The notes beneath the pieces were generated by a model. It was not told where the DNA came from and made no database searches. It saw only the letters and a program-made list of their open reading frames with translations. Source: an uncultured Peptococcaceae bacterium (GTDB taxonomy: Bacteria; Bacillota; Peptococcia; Peptococcales; Peptococcaceae). Taken from it: DNA of 18,280 bases. The translations under genes and the position numbers were made by a program. Location: NCBI GenBank assembly GCA_902462325.1, contig CABQBF010000042.1, positions 1-18,280 of the forward strand, given 5' to 3'. This document shows, piece by piece, positions 6,732 to 13,652 of the stretch (its first letter is position 1; each line of letters starts with the position of its first letter).

Positions 6732-8405
6732 TTACGAAGAACGGCGCTGCTCCATATGCAGGATTTCATCCACTACCCGCAAGGTAGATTGGCGATGGCT
6801 GACCAGCACGATGGTTTTTCCTTCCCGGTTCTCTTTCAGCGATTTTAAAATGATACTTTCGTTCAAGCTGTCCAGATTGCTGGTAGGTTCATCCAGCAGC
6901 AATAAGGGCGCGTCGTGCAGGAAGATACGGGCCAGGCCCATGCGTTGCTGCTGCCCGCCGGATAATCCATTATCCTTTTCTCCGATTGGCGTGTCATAGC
7001 CGTTGGGCAAACTCATGATAAAATCGTGCAGCGCCGCCTTTTTGGCCGCTGCTTCAATCTGTTCCTGGGTGGCTTTCGGATTGCCCAGACTGATATTTTC
7101 GGCAATACTGCCGTGGAACAGATAGGTCTCCTGGGTGCAGTAGCTCTGATTTTGCCGCAAAGAGGCGGTGGCAATATCCTTAATGTTGTGCCCCGATAAG
7201 AAAATCGCTCCCCGCTGTGGGTCCCAAAAGCGCATCAGCAGCTTCAGAATGGTAGATTTGCCGGAACCGCTCTTGCCCTGGATGCCCAGCATAGTACCGG
7301 CTGGCAAATGCAGATTGAAATCCTGCAAAATCTGTTCCTCCTGATAAGCAAACTCTACATGCTGTAGCTCCGCGCCGGCAAATTGCAGCGTAACGCCGTC
7401 TGTGTTTTCTTCTGTTTCCGGTTTCTCCGCTAACAATTCCAGTACCCGCTGTCCGCTGGCCAGGGTCTGCAGCAGGTTGTTGGATAAGCTGGATAAAGCC
7501 GTCACCGGTCCGAAGGAGCTCATCTGCAGCACTGCCGATAAAATCGCCTGTTCACTGGAAATGAGCTGCTCATTGGCCAGATAGGCTGCCAGGAAAATCT
7601 GCAGAGCGGTAAAGAACAGAATGGTGCAGTCGGTAGAGGCTTTGTTGGCGCCTTCGCAGCGCTTCAAATCCTTCTGTAACTTGCCCAGCTCCTGGATTTT
7701 TTCCGTCATTTCCTGTAGCCGCAGCGGGCCAGCCCCAAACTGCACCACTTCCTTCAACCCCTGTAAGTTATCCAGCATATGGCTGGACATGCGGCCAAAG
7801 CCTTCCCGGTAATGCTGGCCGCTGCTTTTGCCCAGCTTGGTGTTCAGTACCGGCAGCACCAGCCCCACCGCCAGATAAGCCAGAAGGGACAAACCTGCCA
7901 GCGCGGGGTGAAGCTGCAGCTGTACCAGAATGAGCAGCAGCGAGGTCAAAATGGCAATCAAAATGGGAGAGATGGTGTGGGCGTAAAAGACCTCCAGCAG
8001 CTCGATGTCGCTGGTAATCATGGCGATTAAATCGCCTTTGTTGCGCCCCTCCAGCTTAGCGGGGCAAAGCCTGCGCAGCGCTGCAAAAATCTTATCCCGC
8101 AGCAGAGCCAGCAGCCGAAAGGCAATATAATGGTTGCAAAGCTGTTCCCCATAGCGCAGAACGCCGCGCAAAAGGGCCAGCCCAATCAGCGCTGCCAAAA
8201 TAGGCGCAAGCTGCTGCGGCATACAGAGCGCGGCCACGCCCAGCACCGGCAGAGCGATGGCGCATAAAAACCCGGCTACACCGGCGGTCACAGCCAGCAG
8301 CATAAAACCGGCCAGCGGCTTGACAAATAGCAAAAGCTGCAGCATAATCTGCGGGCGGCTCATAGGCTTATTCGATGTATCGGTCTGGATTTTTTTCTCA
8401 GCCAT
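6732..8405 (-). CDS. ABC exporter half-transporter, CydC-like (second of pair)
   Basis: A type-IV ABC half-transporter of 557 residues. The N-terminal membrane domain (about 20-325) has six hydrophobic stretches. The ATPase domain shows Walker A GKSGSGKST (377-385), Q-loop Gln425 (YCTQETYLF), signature LSGGQQQR (481-488), Walker B LLLLDEP (501-507) with Glu506, and switch His537. All catalytic residues are present. Its start overlaps the end of the upstream half-transporter by eight bases, with AGGAGG inside that gene, so the two are made together as a heterodimer. ATG 8405 is preferred over the longer frame from 8480 because of this site. It resembles CydC, but heterodimeric exporters of other small molecules, including heme exporters such as PefCD, look alike. 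The substrate is not readable. Confidence 0.9.
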   Translation of the reverse strand: MAEKKIQTDTSNKPMSRPQIMLQLLLFVKPLAGFMLLAVTAGVAGFLCAIALPVLGVAALCMPQQLAPILAALIGLALLRGVLRYGEQLCNHYIAFRLLALLRDKIFAALRRLCPAKLEGRNKGDLIAMITSDIELLEVFYAHTISPILIAILTSLLLILVQLQLHPALAGLSLLAYLAVGLVLPVLNTKLGKSSGQHYREGFGRMSSHMLDNLQGLKEVVQFGAGPLRLQEMTEKIQELGKLQKDLKRCEGANKASTDCTILFFTALQIFLAAYLANEQLISSEQAILSAVLQMSSFGPVTALSSLSNNLLQTLASGQRVLELLAEKPETEENTDGVTLQFAGAELQHVEFAYQEEQILQDFNLHLPAGTMLGIQGKSGSGKSTILKLLMRFWDPQRGAIFLSGHNIKDIATASLRQNQSYCTQETYLFHGSIAENISLGNPKATQEQIEAAAKKAALHDFIMSLPNGYDTPIGEKDNGLSGGQQQRMGLARIFLHDAPLLLLDEPTSNLDSLNESIILKSLKENREGKTIVLVSHRQSTLRVVDEILHMEQRRSS

Positions 8406-10161
8406 AGCAGTACACCTCCTGCTCAGAATTTTGCTGCGGTTCTTCCAATCCGTATTGCTCCAGTTGTTGCTGCTGTGCAAACATACTGCGGTAGCTGCCG
8501 TTTTGCTGCATCAATTCCTCATGGCGGCCCTGCTGAACCAGACGGCCCTGCTGCAATACATAAATGCAGTCGGCGTCGGTAATATTGCTGAGCCGGTGAG
8601 AAATCAGGAGGATGCTCTTGGTATGGCGCAGCTGCCCGATGACCTTCAAAATGGTTTCTTCACTTTCCGCGTCGATATTGGAGGTGGCCTCATCAAAAAT
8701 ATAGATGGGCGCGTCCTTTAACAAGGCGCGGGCCACAGCCAGCCGCTGTCGCTGTCCGCCCGATAAATTGCCGCCGCCGGCGGTGAGCAGGGTATCCAGC
8801 CCTTGCTGTTCTTTCAAAAAGTCCCATAGAGCAACCTGCTTTAACGCTTGTATCATGGCTTCCTGGCTGGCCTTGGGCGCTGCCATACGCAGATTGTAGG
8901 CCACAGAGCCGGCAAATAGATAGCTGTCAAAACCGATGCGGCAAATCATATCCGATAATTGGTCTGCGCCGTATTGGGATAACGGTGTGCCGCCCAAAAG
9001 AATTTGTCCGGACGATGGTTGATAAGCCCGGCTGAGAAGCGCCGCCAGCGTGCTTTTGCCGCAGCCCGACTGTCCAGCCAAAGCAGTAATACCGGTGCTG
9101 CCTATCCGCAGTGAAATGTGCTGCAAAGCAGGCGCCTGCTCTCCTGGATAGCAAAAGGTGACATCCTGCGCTTCCATAGCAAATTGGGAGGGCGCAGGAG
9201 CAGAGCTGCCCGCTTCCTCTGGCAGCTCCAGGACAGCGGAAATTTTATCGGCAGCGGCCAGACCGTTCATAGTCACATGAAACAGGGAGCCTAACAGCCG
9301 CAGCGGGATAAAAAAGTCGGCAGCCAACAGCACAATCACCAGTGCGTCCAGTAAGGATAACGCCCCCTGGCTGTACTGCCACAGCGAAATCAGCATGGCG
9401 CAGGCGCTGCCGCCATAAGCGATAACGTCCATCACAATGATAGAGTTTAACTGCATCGTCAGCACCTTCATGGTGATAACGCGGAACCGCTCCGCCTGTT
9501 CATTCATTTTTTTGTGATAGCGGCCGTCTGCCTGATAGATTTTCAAGGTTGTGAGACCTTGCAGGTTATCCAAAAATACATCGCCCAAATCGGTGTAGGT
9601 GCCCCAATACTGATTGAGCATCTTGCGGGCCAGTTTCTGTACCGCTATCATAGAAACCGGAATGAGCGGAATGCAGAGAAACAGCACGACTGCAGTAAAA
9701 ACACTGCGGGGCGCAATCACCACAAATAAGGTGACGGTAGCCGCCAGACTGTATAAAAGCTGAGGTAAATATTGGCTGAAATAAAGCTCCAGTTGTTCTA
9801 CCCCTTCGGTGGCCATTTGCACAATTTCCGCATGGGAGAATTTTTGCTGCCAGCTGTTGCTGCAGCGCAATAATTTTTCATAGATTTGTTGGCGTAGGGA
9901 TTGCTTTACCTGCAAAGTGCAAGAGGAAGCTAACTGCACGGCCTGATATTGGCAGATGCTGCGCACTGCAAGGCAACAGATCAGCGTTACCGCCAATCGG
10001 AGCAGATTGGGCGCAAGACCCAGATAAAGCTGCTGCAGCGTTTGACTGACCGTAATCACAAACACAATATTGGCCAATAAGATCAGCCAATTGCAGCCTA
10101 CGGCCGCCACAATGTATTTCCCTGCATGGGGAACCAATTGTAAAAGTTGTTTTTTGAACAT
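8398..10161 (-). CDS. ABC exporter half-transporter, CydD-like (first of pair)
   Basis: This 587-residue half-transporter is the first gene of the - strand unit. The membrane domain (about 15-305) holds six hydrophobic stretches and the characteristic FFIPLRLLGSLFHVTMNG (283-300), common to CydD-like and related Bacillota exporters. The ATPase domain has Walker A GQSGCGKST (363-371), signature LSGGQ (466-470), Walker B IYIFDEA (486-492) with Glu491, and His522. The Q-loop reads RIGFDSYLF, where the usual Gln is replaced by Phe411, so the two nucleotide sites of the heterodimer may not be equivalent. The C-terminus is Gln- and Glu-rich. GGAAAGGCG precedes ATG 10161. It is divergent from the HTH-NEAT regulator across 272 bases, which suggests regulation by it. 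Confidence 0.92.
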   Translation of the reverse strand: MFKKQLLQLVPHAGKYIVAAVGCNWLILLANIVFVITVSQTLQQLYLGLAPNLLRLAVTLICCLAVRSICQYQAVQLASSCTLQVKQSLRQQIYEKLLRCSNSWQQKFSHAEIVQMATEGVEQLELYFSQYLPQLLYSLAATVTLFVVIAPRSVFTAVVLFLCIPLIPVSMIAVQKLARKMLNQYWGTYTDLGDVFLDNLQGLTTLKIYQADGRYHKKMNEQAERFRVITMKVLTMQLNSIIVMDVIAYGGSACAMLISLWQYSQGALSLLDALVIVLLAADFFIPLRLLGSLFHVTMNGLAAADKISAVLELPEEAGSSAPAPSQFAMEAQDVTFCYPGEQAPALQHISLRIGSTGITALAGQSGCGKSTLAALLSRAYQPSSGQILLGGTPLSQYGADQLSDMICRIGFDSYLFAGSVAYNLRMAAPKASQEAMIQALKQVALWDFLKEQQGLDTLLTAGGGNLSGGQRQRLAVARALLKDAPIYIFDEATSNIDAESEETILKVIGQLRHTKSILLISHRLSNITDADCIYVLQQGRLVQQGRHEELMQQNGSYRSMFAQQQQLEQYGLEEPQQNSEQEVYCYG

Positions 10162-10239
10162 AGAAACGCGCCTTTCCGTCAGAATGGGAAATCAGTATAG
10201 AAAAGAAAAAGCAAATGCAAATTAATAGGTGATATTTTT

Positions 10240-10269
10240 AATATAATACTGAAAATATAAATTAGTCAA
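10240..10269 (-). promoter_or_regulatory. Promoter of the ABC exporter unit
   Basis: On the - strand, TTGACT (10269-10264) is followed 18 bases later by TATATT (10245-10240). Just upstream of the -35 box lies TAAGTTTA (10273-10280 on the + strand), a word seen again before the second regulator gene. Confidence 0.5.
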
Positions 10270-10318
10270 TGTTAAGTTTAGCAAAAGAGGACAAAAAGAA
10301 GCAAAGGGAAGAGAATAC

Positions 10319-10371
10319 TTGACAAATTGACCGGATATTATTAAACTAAAAGCACGGGAAATTAGTATACT
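10319..10371 (+). promoter_or_regulatory. Promoter region of the HTH-NEAT regulator
   Basis: TTGACA (10319-10324) has TAAACT (10342-10347) 17 bases on. A second -10 candidate is TATACT (10366-10371), lacking a good -35. It faces away from the exporter promoter in the shared intergenic region. Confidence 0.45.
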
Positions 10372-10433
10372 CTGTTTTTGAAACCACAGTGATAGGTAAT
10401 AACAGCGTGGTTGACATGAAGGAGGATACACCT

Positions 10434-11315
10434 ATGAAACAAAAAGGAGAAAACCGACGAGAAAACCGACAGAAAAGAAGACCAGAACATGAAAATTTAA
10501 CGGCCACTCAGGAAAAATATTTATTGGCGCTGTACCGGCTGCAAATTACCGGTGTCAGCCAGGTAGAGGTTGCCCATGAATTGGGCGTTACCGAAGCCAG
10601 CACCAGTAAAACCATCCGCGACCTGATTGCCCTGGGGCTGGTAGAACGCAAAAAAAGCTGCGGAATCAGCTTAACTGTCGAAGGAAATTTGCTGGCAGAA
10701 CGGTTAGACGACCGCTACACTACCATTATGCGCTATTTGATGGACGGGCTGGATATGGACGAGGAACGGGCGGAGCAGGAGGCGTTGGACATTACCATGC
10801 AGATGTCGCCGGAATTTTCGGCGTCCTTTCTGCGCAAGATTGAACAAAATACAGTTCGCTACCCGGTCAATTATAAAGATAACTGCCAATTGTCCAAGGT
10901 GCTGAAAGACGGCGTTTATGAAGTGCCCTTTCAGTTATTGCGGCTGAAGGAAGACCGCGTTTCTATGGGCGATAAGGGCTTTTTGCATCCGGCAGTTTTA
11001 GAACTGAAGGATGGCGTGGCTACCGTACAGTTGAAGCTGACCGAATTGTCCTGCCGTTCGGTGGTGGGCCGGATGCTGACCGGAAAATTAACACAGCTGC
11101 GTTATTATACAGAGAGCGGCTATCAAGAAGCTCAAATCACAGAAGACCTTTGCAATATCACATTAGAACAGATGGAACTACAACTGGATACCCATGGCAA
11201 TCCGCGGGGCGGCTGCTTACCGGTAAAGGTGCGCACCTCGGTAGGCGTTGGCGCAATGCCCGAATCCAATGCGAGATTGATTTTTAACTTCCGTGCGATG
11301 AAGAAAAACCGTTGA
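10434..11315 (+). CDS. DtxR/MntR-type winged-helix regulator fused to a NEAT-like domain
   Basis: A 293-residue cytoplasmic protein without signal or membrane segment. Residues 1-20 are basic. Residues 22-75 are a DtxR-type winged helix, with recognition helix at about 55-65. Residues 80-138 match the DtxR dimerisation region (LTVEGNLLAERL, then MDEERAEQEALDITMQMS). Compared by eye with MntR of B. subtilis, all six metal ligands are replaced (Lys28, Leu31, Tyr95, Leu118, Thr121, Met122). Residues 156-288, in place of the usual SH3-like domain, read as NEAT: DGVYEVPFQLL, SMGD, PAVLELKDGVATVQLKL, RYYTESGY, and the last strands VKVRTSVGVG and ARLIFNF. These line up with NEAT repeats of the surface protein at the right end of the window. 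The canonical YxxxY heme motif is absent. ATG 10434 follows AAGGAGG. It is likely a ligand-sensing regulator of itself and the divergent exporter. The domain reading is confident; the ligand is inference. Confidence 0.82.
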   Translation: MKQKGENRRENRQKRRPEHENLTATQEKYLLALYRLQITGVSQVEVAHELGVTEASTSKTIRDLIALGLVERKKSCGISLTVEGNLLAERLDDRYTTIMRYLMDGLDMDEERAEQEALDITMQMSPEFSASFLRKIEQNTVRYPVNYKDNCQLSKVLKDGVYEVPFQLLRLKEDRVSMGDKGFLHPAVLELKDGVATVQLKLTELSCRSVVGRMLTGKLTQLRYYTESGYQEAQITEDLCNITLEQMELQLDTHGNPRGGCLPVKVRTSVGVGAMPESNARLIFNFRAMKKNR

Positions 11316-11328
11316 GGGCTCTGCAAAA

Positions 11329-11356
11329 TTAACCTGAACTAAGTTTATGTTATATT
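11329..11356 (+). promoter_or_regulatory. Promoter with overlapping palindrome, second regulator gene
   Basis: TTAACC (11329-11334) and TATATT (11351-11356) are 16 bases apart. The same stretch is an inverted repeat: TAACCTGAAC (11330-11339), three bases, then GTTTATGTTA (11343-11352), with eight of ten positions matching. Its position across the promoter fits an operator for one of the two winged-helix proteins. Confidence 0.45.
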
Positions 11357-11377
11357 AAGGAAGGAACAGGAACTAAA

Positions 11378-12157
11378 GTGAACATTGCAAAGGAACAGGA
11401 ACACACAGAGGTTTACCGGCAGACGCTGCAGCGGGCAGTGGCACAGGGCGTAGATATCAGGCTGGCGCGTCTGGAAGCGTCAGGAGCCGAGAAGGCGGCG
11501 CGGGAAGCGGAAAAACGTCGGAAAAGAGCGGAAAAAAAGGCCAAAGAAAAGCAGACGCGGATATCGGGCAACGCTGTTTCCCAAAAGATAATCAGCCCTC
11601 AGGAAAGGCTGGCGACAGAAGATCTGTATGAAAAAGGCCAGGAAGCGCCGGTTCGGGTGAAGCTGTTTGCCGAAATGCGGCAAGGCGAGGACCGGCAGAC
11701 AGCGGTGTTGGAAAAACTAAATCAAGTAAGAGCGCAGCCCCTGTATCATCGCGATCTGCTGGCAGAACTGACGCCCGCCCAGAAAAAATACCTGCTGACC
11801 TTATATCAGCTGGACAGCAGTATCGTAGCGCAGGTGGACATTGCCAATCAATTAGGCGTTACCAAAGCCAGCACCCATAAAGTCATCCATGATTTAATTG
11901 GCCTAGGACTGGTGGAGCGTTACGACCGGTGCAGCATTGCCCTTTCCGAAAAAGGATTGCTGGCTGCAGTCAATTTGTATGATTGCTGCAGCGTCATTGT
12001 GGCGGATTTGTTGCGGTATTTGCCGCCGGAAAAGTTCTGCCAACAGCGGCAAGGCGCCTTAGAAGCAGTATTAAAAATGCCATTAGAGCTGGTGCAGGAA
12101 TTATTGCATAGCTTGGAAGAGGTAAAAATGAAAAACGAAAAAATGGACGTCTGTTAA
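11378..12157 (+). CDS. Regulator with charged helical N-terminus and C-terminal DtxR-type winged helix
   Basis: A 259-residue cytoplasmic protein. Residues 1-125 are highly charged and helical (Lys, Arg, Glu, Ala, for example EKRRKRAEKKAKEK at 45-58) and match no domain I recognise. Residues 131-182 are a winged helix closely similar to that of the gene upstream: LTPAQKKYLLTLYQL, IANQLGVTKASTHKVIHDLI, GLGLVER. Residues 187-248 resemble the DtxR dimerisation region, but the metal ligand positions are again lost, and there is no NEAT domain. The two genes look like tandem duplicates of the DNA-binding part with different partners. The start is GTG 11378 with a weak AGGAAC-type site 10-15 bases before. 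It lies 62 bases after the first regulator, behind its own possible promoter, and ends at a terminator. Confidence 0.75.
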   Translation: MNIAKEQEHTEVYRQTLQRAVAQGVDIRLARLEASGAEKAAREAEKRRKRAEKKAKEKQTRISGNAVSQKIISPQERLATEDLYEKGQEAPVRVKLFAEMRQGEDRQTAVLEKLNQVRAQPLYHRDLLAELTPAQKKYLLTLYQLDSSIVAQVDIANQLGVTKASTHKVIHDLIGLGLVERYDRCSIALSEKGLLAAVNLYDCCSVIVADLLRYLPPEKFCQQRQGALEAVLKMPLELVQELLHSLEEVKMKNEKMDVC

Positions 12158-12206
12158 CGGTGGATGGCAGAACGCTGCGAAAGACCATAATAACGTCGAA
12201 ATATAC

Positions 12207-12248
12207 AACCAGCAGACAGCTCTGGAAAAGAGGCTGTTTGCTGGTTTT
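12207..12248 (+). terminator. Terminator of the regulator genes
   Basis: AACCAGCAGACAGC (12207-12220) pairs with GCTGTTTGCTGGTT (12233-12246), 14 bp with one G-T pair and a 12-base loop. It is followed by TTTTCTT. Confidence 0.8.
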
Positions 12249-12341
12249 CTTATGCTTAGCGAAGATTCAGTATGCCGAACGGCGCCAACGTCAGCGGTGA
12301 AAGCCATTTTATTGCGGCATGGGCATAGCCGTGATGTGTGA

Positions 12342-12385
12342 AAGTCTTGCAGCGATGAAACAGGATCGCTGCAAGACTTATTTTT
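12342..12385 (+). terminator. Perfect 15-bp terminator hairpin
   Basis: AAGTCTTGCAGCGAT (12342-12356) pairs with ATCGCTGCAAGACTT (12365-12379) around an eight-base loop, then ATTTTTT. No gene is recognised between this and the preceding terminator, so it may close a transcript that no longer carries a gene. Confidence 0.75.
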
Positions 12386-12415
12386 TGCAAAAAGCAAAAA
12401 CGGTACTATAGTTCC

Positions 12416-12444
12416 TTTCCAAGGACCGGGAATGCCTCTATAAT
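12416..12444 (+). promoter_or_regulatory. Promoter upstream of the Xre-type regulator
   Basis: TTTCCA (12416-12421) and a perfect TATAAT (12439-12444) are 17 bases apart. It would transcribe the six-codon frame and then the regulator gene at 12614. Confidence 0.6.
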
Positions 12445-12477
12445 TTAGCTACTGTGTTGTTACATTAGGAGGTGTCT

Positions 12478-12498
12478 ATGGAACAATCGGAAAAATAG
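12478..12498 (+). CDS. Six-residue leader peptide or broken gene start
   Basis: ATG GAA CAA TCG GAA AAA TAG encodes MEQSEK. It has a textbook AGGAGGTG (12467-12474) four bases ahead and sits right behind a good promoter. The frame stays open after a second stop, so this could be the head of a decayed gene. It could also be a leader peptide controlling the downstream regulator. Which one cannot be told from the sequence. Confidence 0.3.
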   Translation: MEQSEK

Positions 12499-12613
12499 GT
12501 GCAAGAAATGTTTTGATACGGTTATGGAGACAAACAAAATGATACAAGGCAAGGAAATCTGTTGGAACAAAATACAAAAAATAAATGTAACTATGTTGAG
12601 GGGAGAATGAAAT

Positions 12614-12841
12614 ATGAAAGCAGGAATGATTTTAGCCAATAATTTGAAACAATATCGGAATAAACAGAAATTGTCTCAGGAGGAATTAGCGGCTCGGTCT
12701 GATTTGAGTACAAGAGGGTACGGTAAGATTGAGCGGGGAGAGGTACACGCTTCTTTGGGAACGCTGGATAAGCTGGCGAAAGCAACAGGCTTAACACAAG
12801 CCGCTTTATTACAAGCACCGCAAAGGGACGAACTGGTATAA
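12614..12841 (+). CDS. Small Xre/Cro-CI-type DNA-binding regulator
   Basis: A 75-residue protein that is almost entirely one helix-turn-helix domain of the Cro/CI type: ILANNLKQYRNKQKLSQEEL, ARSDLSTRGYGKIERGEV, and SLGTLDKLAKATGLT, which continues the fold. The usual SxxxIxxIERG pattern appears as STRGYGKIERG. There is no room for a ligand domain. GAGGGGAG at 12598-12605 precedes ATG 12614. It stands alone between a terminator and gene debris, as such genes often do near former mobile elements. Its target is unknown. It might control the secreted protein genes further right, but nothing in the sequence shows this. Confidence 0.85.
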   Translation: MKAGMILANNLKQYRNKQKLSQEELAARSDLSTRGYGKIERGEVHASLGTLDKLAKATGLTQAALLQAPQRDELV

Positions 12842-12884
12842 GCGCTTGCCTTGCCATTAGGGCAGCAGGTTGCTTTACACACAA

Positions 12885-12912
12885 CGATAGCCGCTCCTTG
12901 GAGCGGCTATCG
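12885..12912. repeat. 28-base near-perfect palindrome
   Basis: CGATAGCCGCTCC (12885-12897) and GGAGCGGCTATCG (12900-12912) are exact inverted copies, two bases apart. No T-run follows on either strand. It lies 44 bases after the Xre gene stop. It could be a stable RNA hairpin ending that transcript, or a protein-binding site. Confidence 0.6.
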
Positions 12913-13213
12913 GGTCTATGTTTGCCATAGTCCGTTCGCCCATTCGCACAAAAATAGGTTTCCAGCATCGGGCCTCCTGTGCAGCTTGCGTCCGCCGCGT
13001 TTTGCATATTCTGCGCGCTGTCTGCTTCAAGTCGGGATTGGGGCAAAAGCGGGCCCATAAGAATGGTGTGGACGAAGGACAGGAACATCCTGACGAGTGG
13101 TGCAGTTGCGATGATTGGAATTGTGCGGCGAAAAAATAAGCGAAAAATAAAATAATAAGTATAAAAAAGAAAAGATAAATGTCTGTCCGCTATGGATTAG
13201 AGCCTATCGCAAG
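12913..13213. other. Stretch with no recognised gene
   Basis: Open frames exist on both strands here, but none has a ribosome binding site or a recognisable domain. The left part is GC-rich and the right part very AT-rich (about 13130-13190). I see no RNA gene. It may be a decayed gene or an intergenic repeat. Confidence 0.4.
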
Positions 13214-13237
13214 AAAACTTAACTTTAGCTAAGTTTT
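13214..13237. promoter_or_regulatory. Inverted repeat, possible operator
   Basis: AAAACTTA (13214-13221) and TAAGTTTT (13230-13237) are exact inverted copies with eight bases between. The word AACTTAAC inside it also occurs at 123-130 and, inverted, at 10271-10278. A TTGACA box lies 20 bases downstream at 13258. Confidence 0.35.
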
Positions 13238-13257
13238 ATATTGCTTGAAAAAAAGGA

Positions 13258-13524
13258 TTGACAAATCAAAATTTAGAGATTACTATAAATACACATAGAA
13301 GATACAGGAAAAATAGTTTACTCATTGCTAGAGTAAATTGCATCTTAGCAAAAGACATTTTTGCAGGAGAACGGCATAGTTACCGCAAGGTTAGAAACAT
13401 CTCGAATATGCTTAAAAACCAGTTGGTTTTATGTCGGGAGATTGTTATAAAAGGCATAACTTATCCGCTTTGGTTAGCAGCTGTAAATAGTGATAGTGTT
13501 TTGCTGAAATACATCGGCAAATGA
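13258..13524 (+). CDS. Unrecognised open frame, doubtful gene
   Basis: An 88-residue frame starting at TTG. The product is basic, with no signal peptide and no domain I recognise. The middle (VRNISNMLKNQLVLCREIVIKGITYPLWLAAVN) could form helix and strands. AAAGGA abuts the TTG with no spacing, which is a poor start. The TTGACA may instead be a -35 box, with TACTAT 17 bases on. Base composition is more AT-rich than in neighbouring genes. It sits between a possible operator and further gene debris, so it may be a fragment of a lost gene. Confidence 0.2.
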   Translation: MTNQNLEITINTHRRYRKNSLLIARVNCILAKDIFAGERHSYRKVRNISNMLKNQLVLCREIVIKGITYPLWLAAVNSDSVLLKYIGK

Positions 13525-13652
13525 TGATTTTTATCATCTATACGCGAGTAATTGACGTTGGGCTATATGCAGGGATTGAACTTAGTCCCTTTTTCTCTAC
13601 TTCTAAATCATGAAGCTGTACCAATTCCTGATTCTTTTTGCCATTTGCCACG

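Noticed and set aside
8257..8721. 154-residue + strand frame inside the exporter genes
   Set aside because: It is antisense to two ABC genes with complete catalytic motifs; it has no start signal.
12250..12341. Possible small gene between the two terminators
   Set aside because: An open frame ending ILLRHGHSRDV exists, but it has no start or ribosome binding site and no match I recognise.
12591..13088. 165-residue open frame on the - strand
   Set aside because: It overlaps the well-supported Xre gene, has no ribosome binding site, and shows no recognisable domain.
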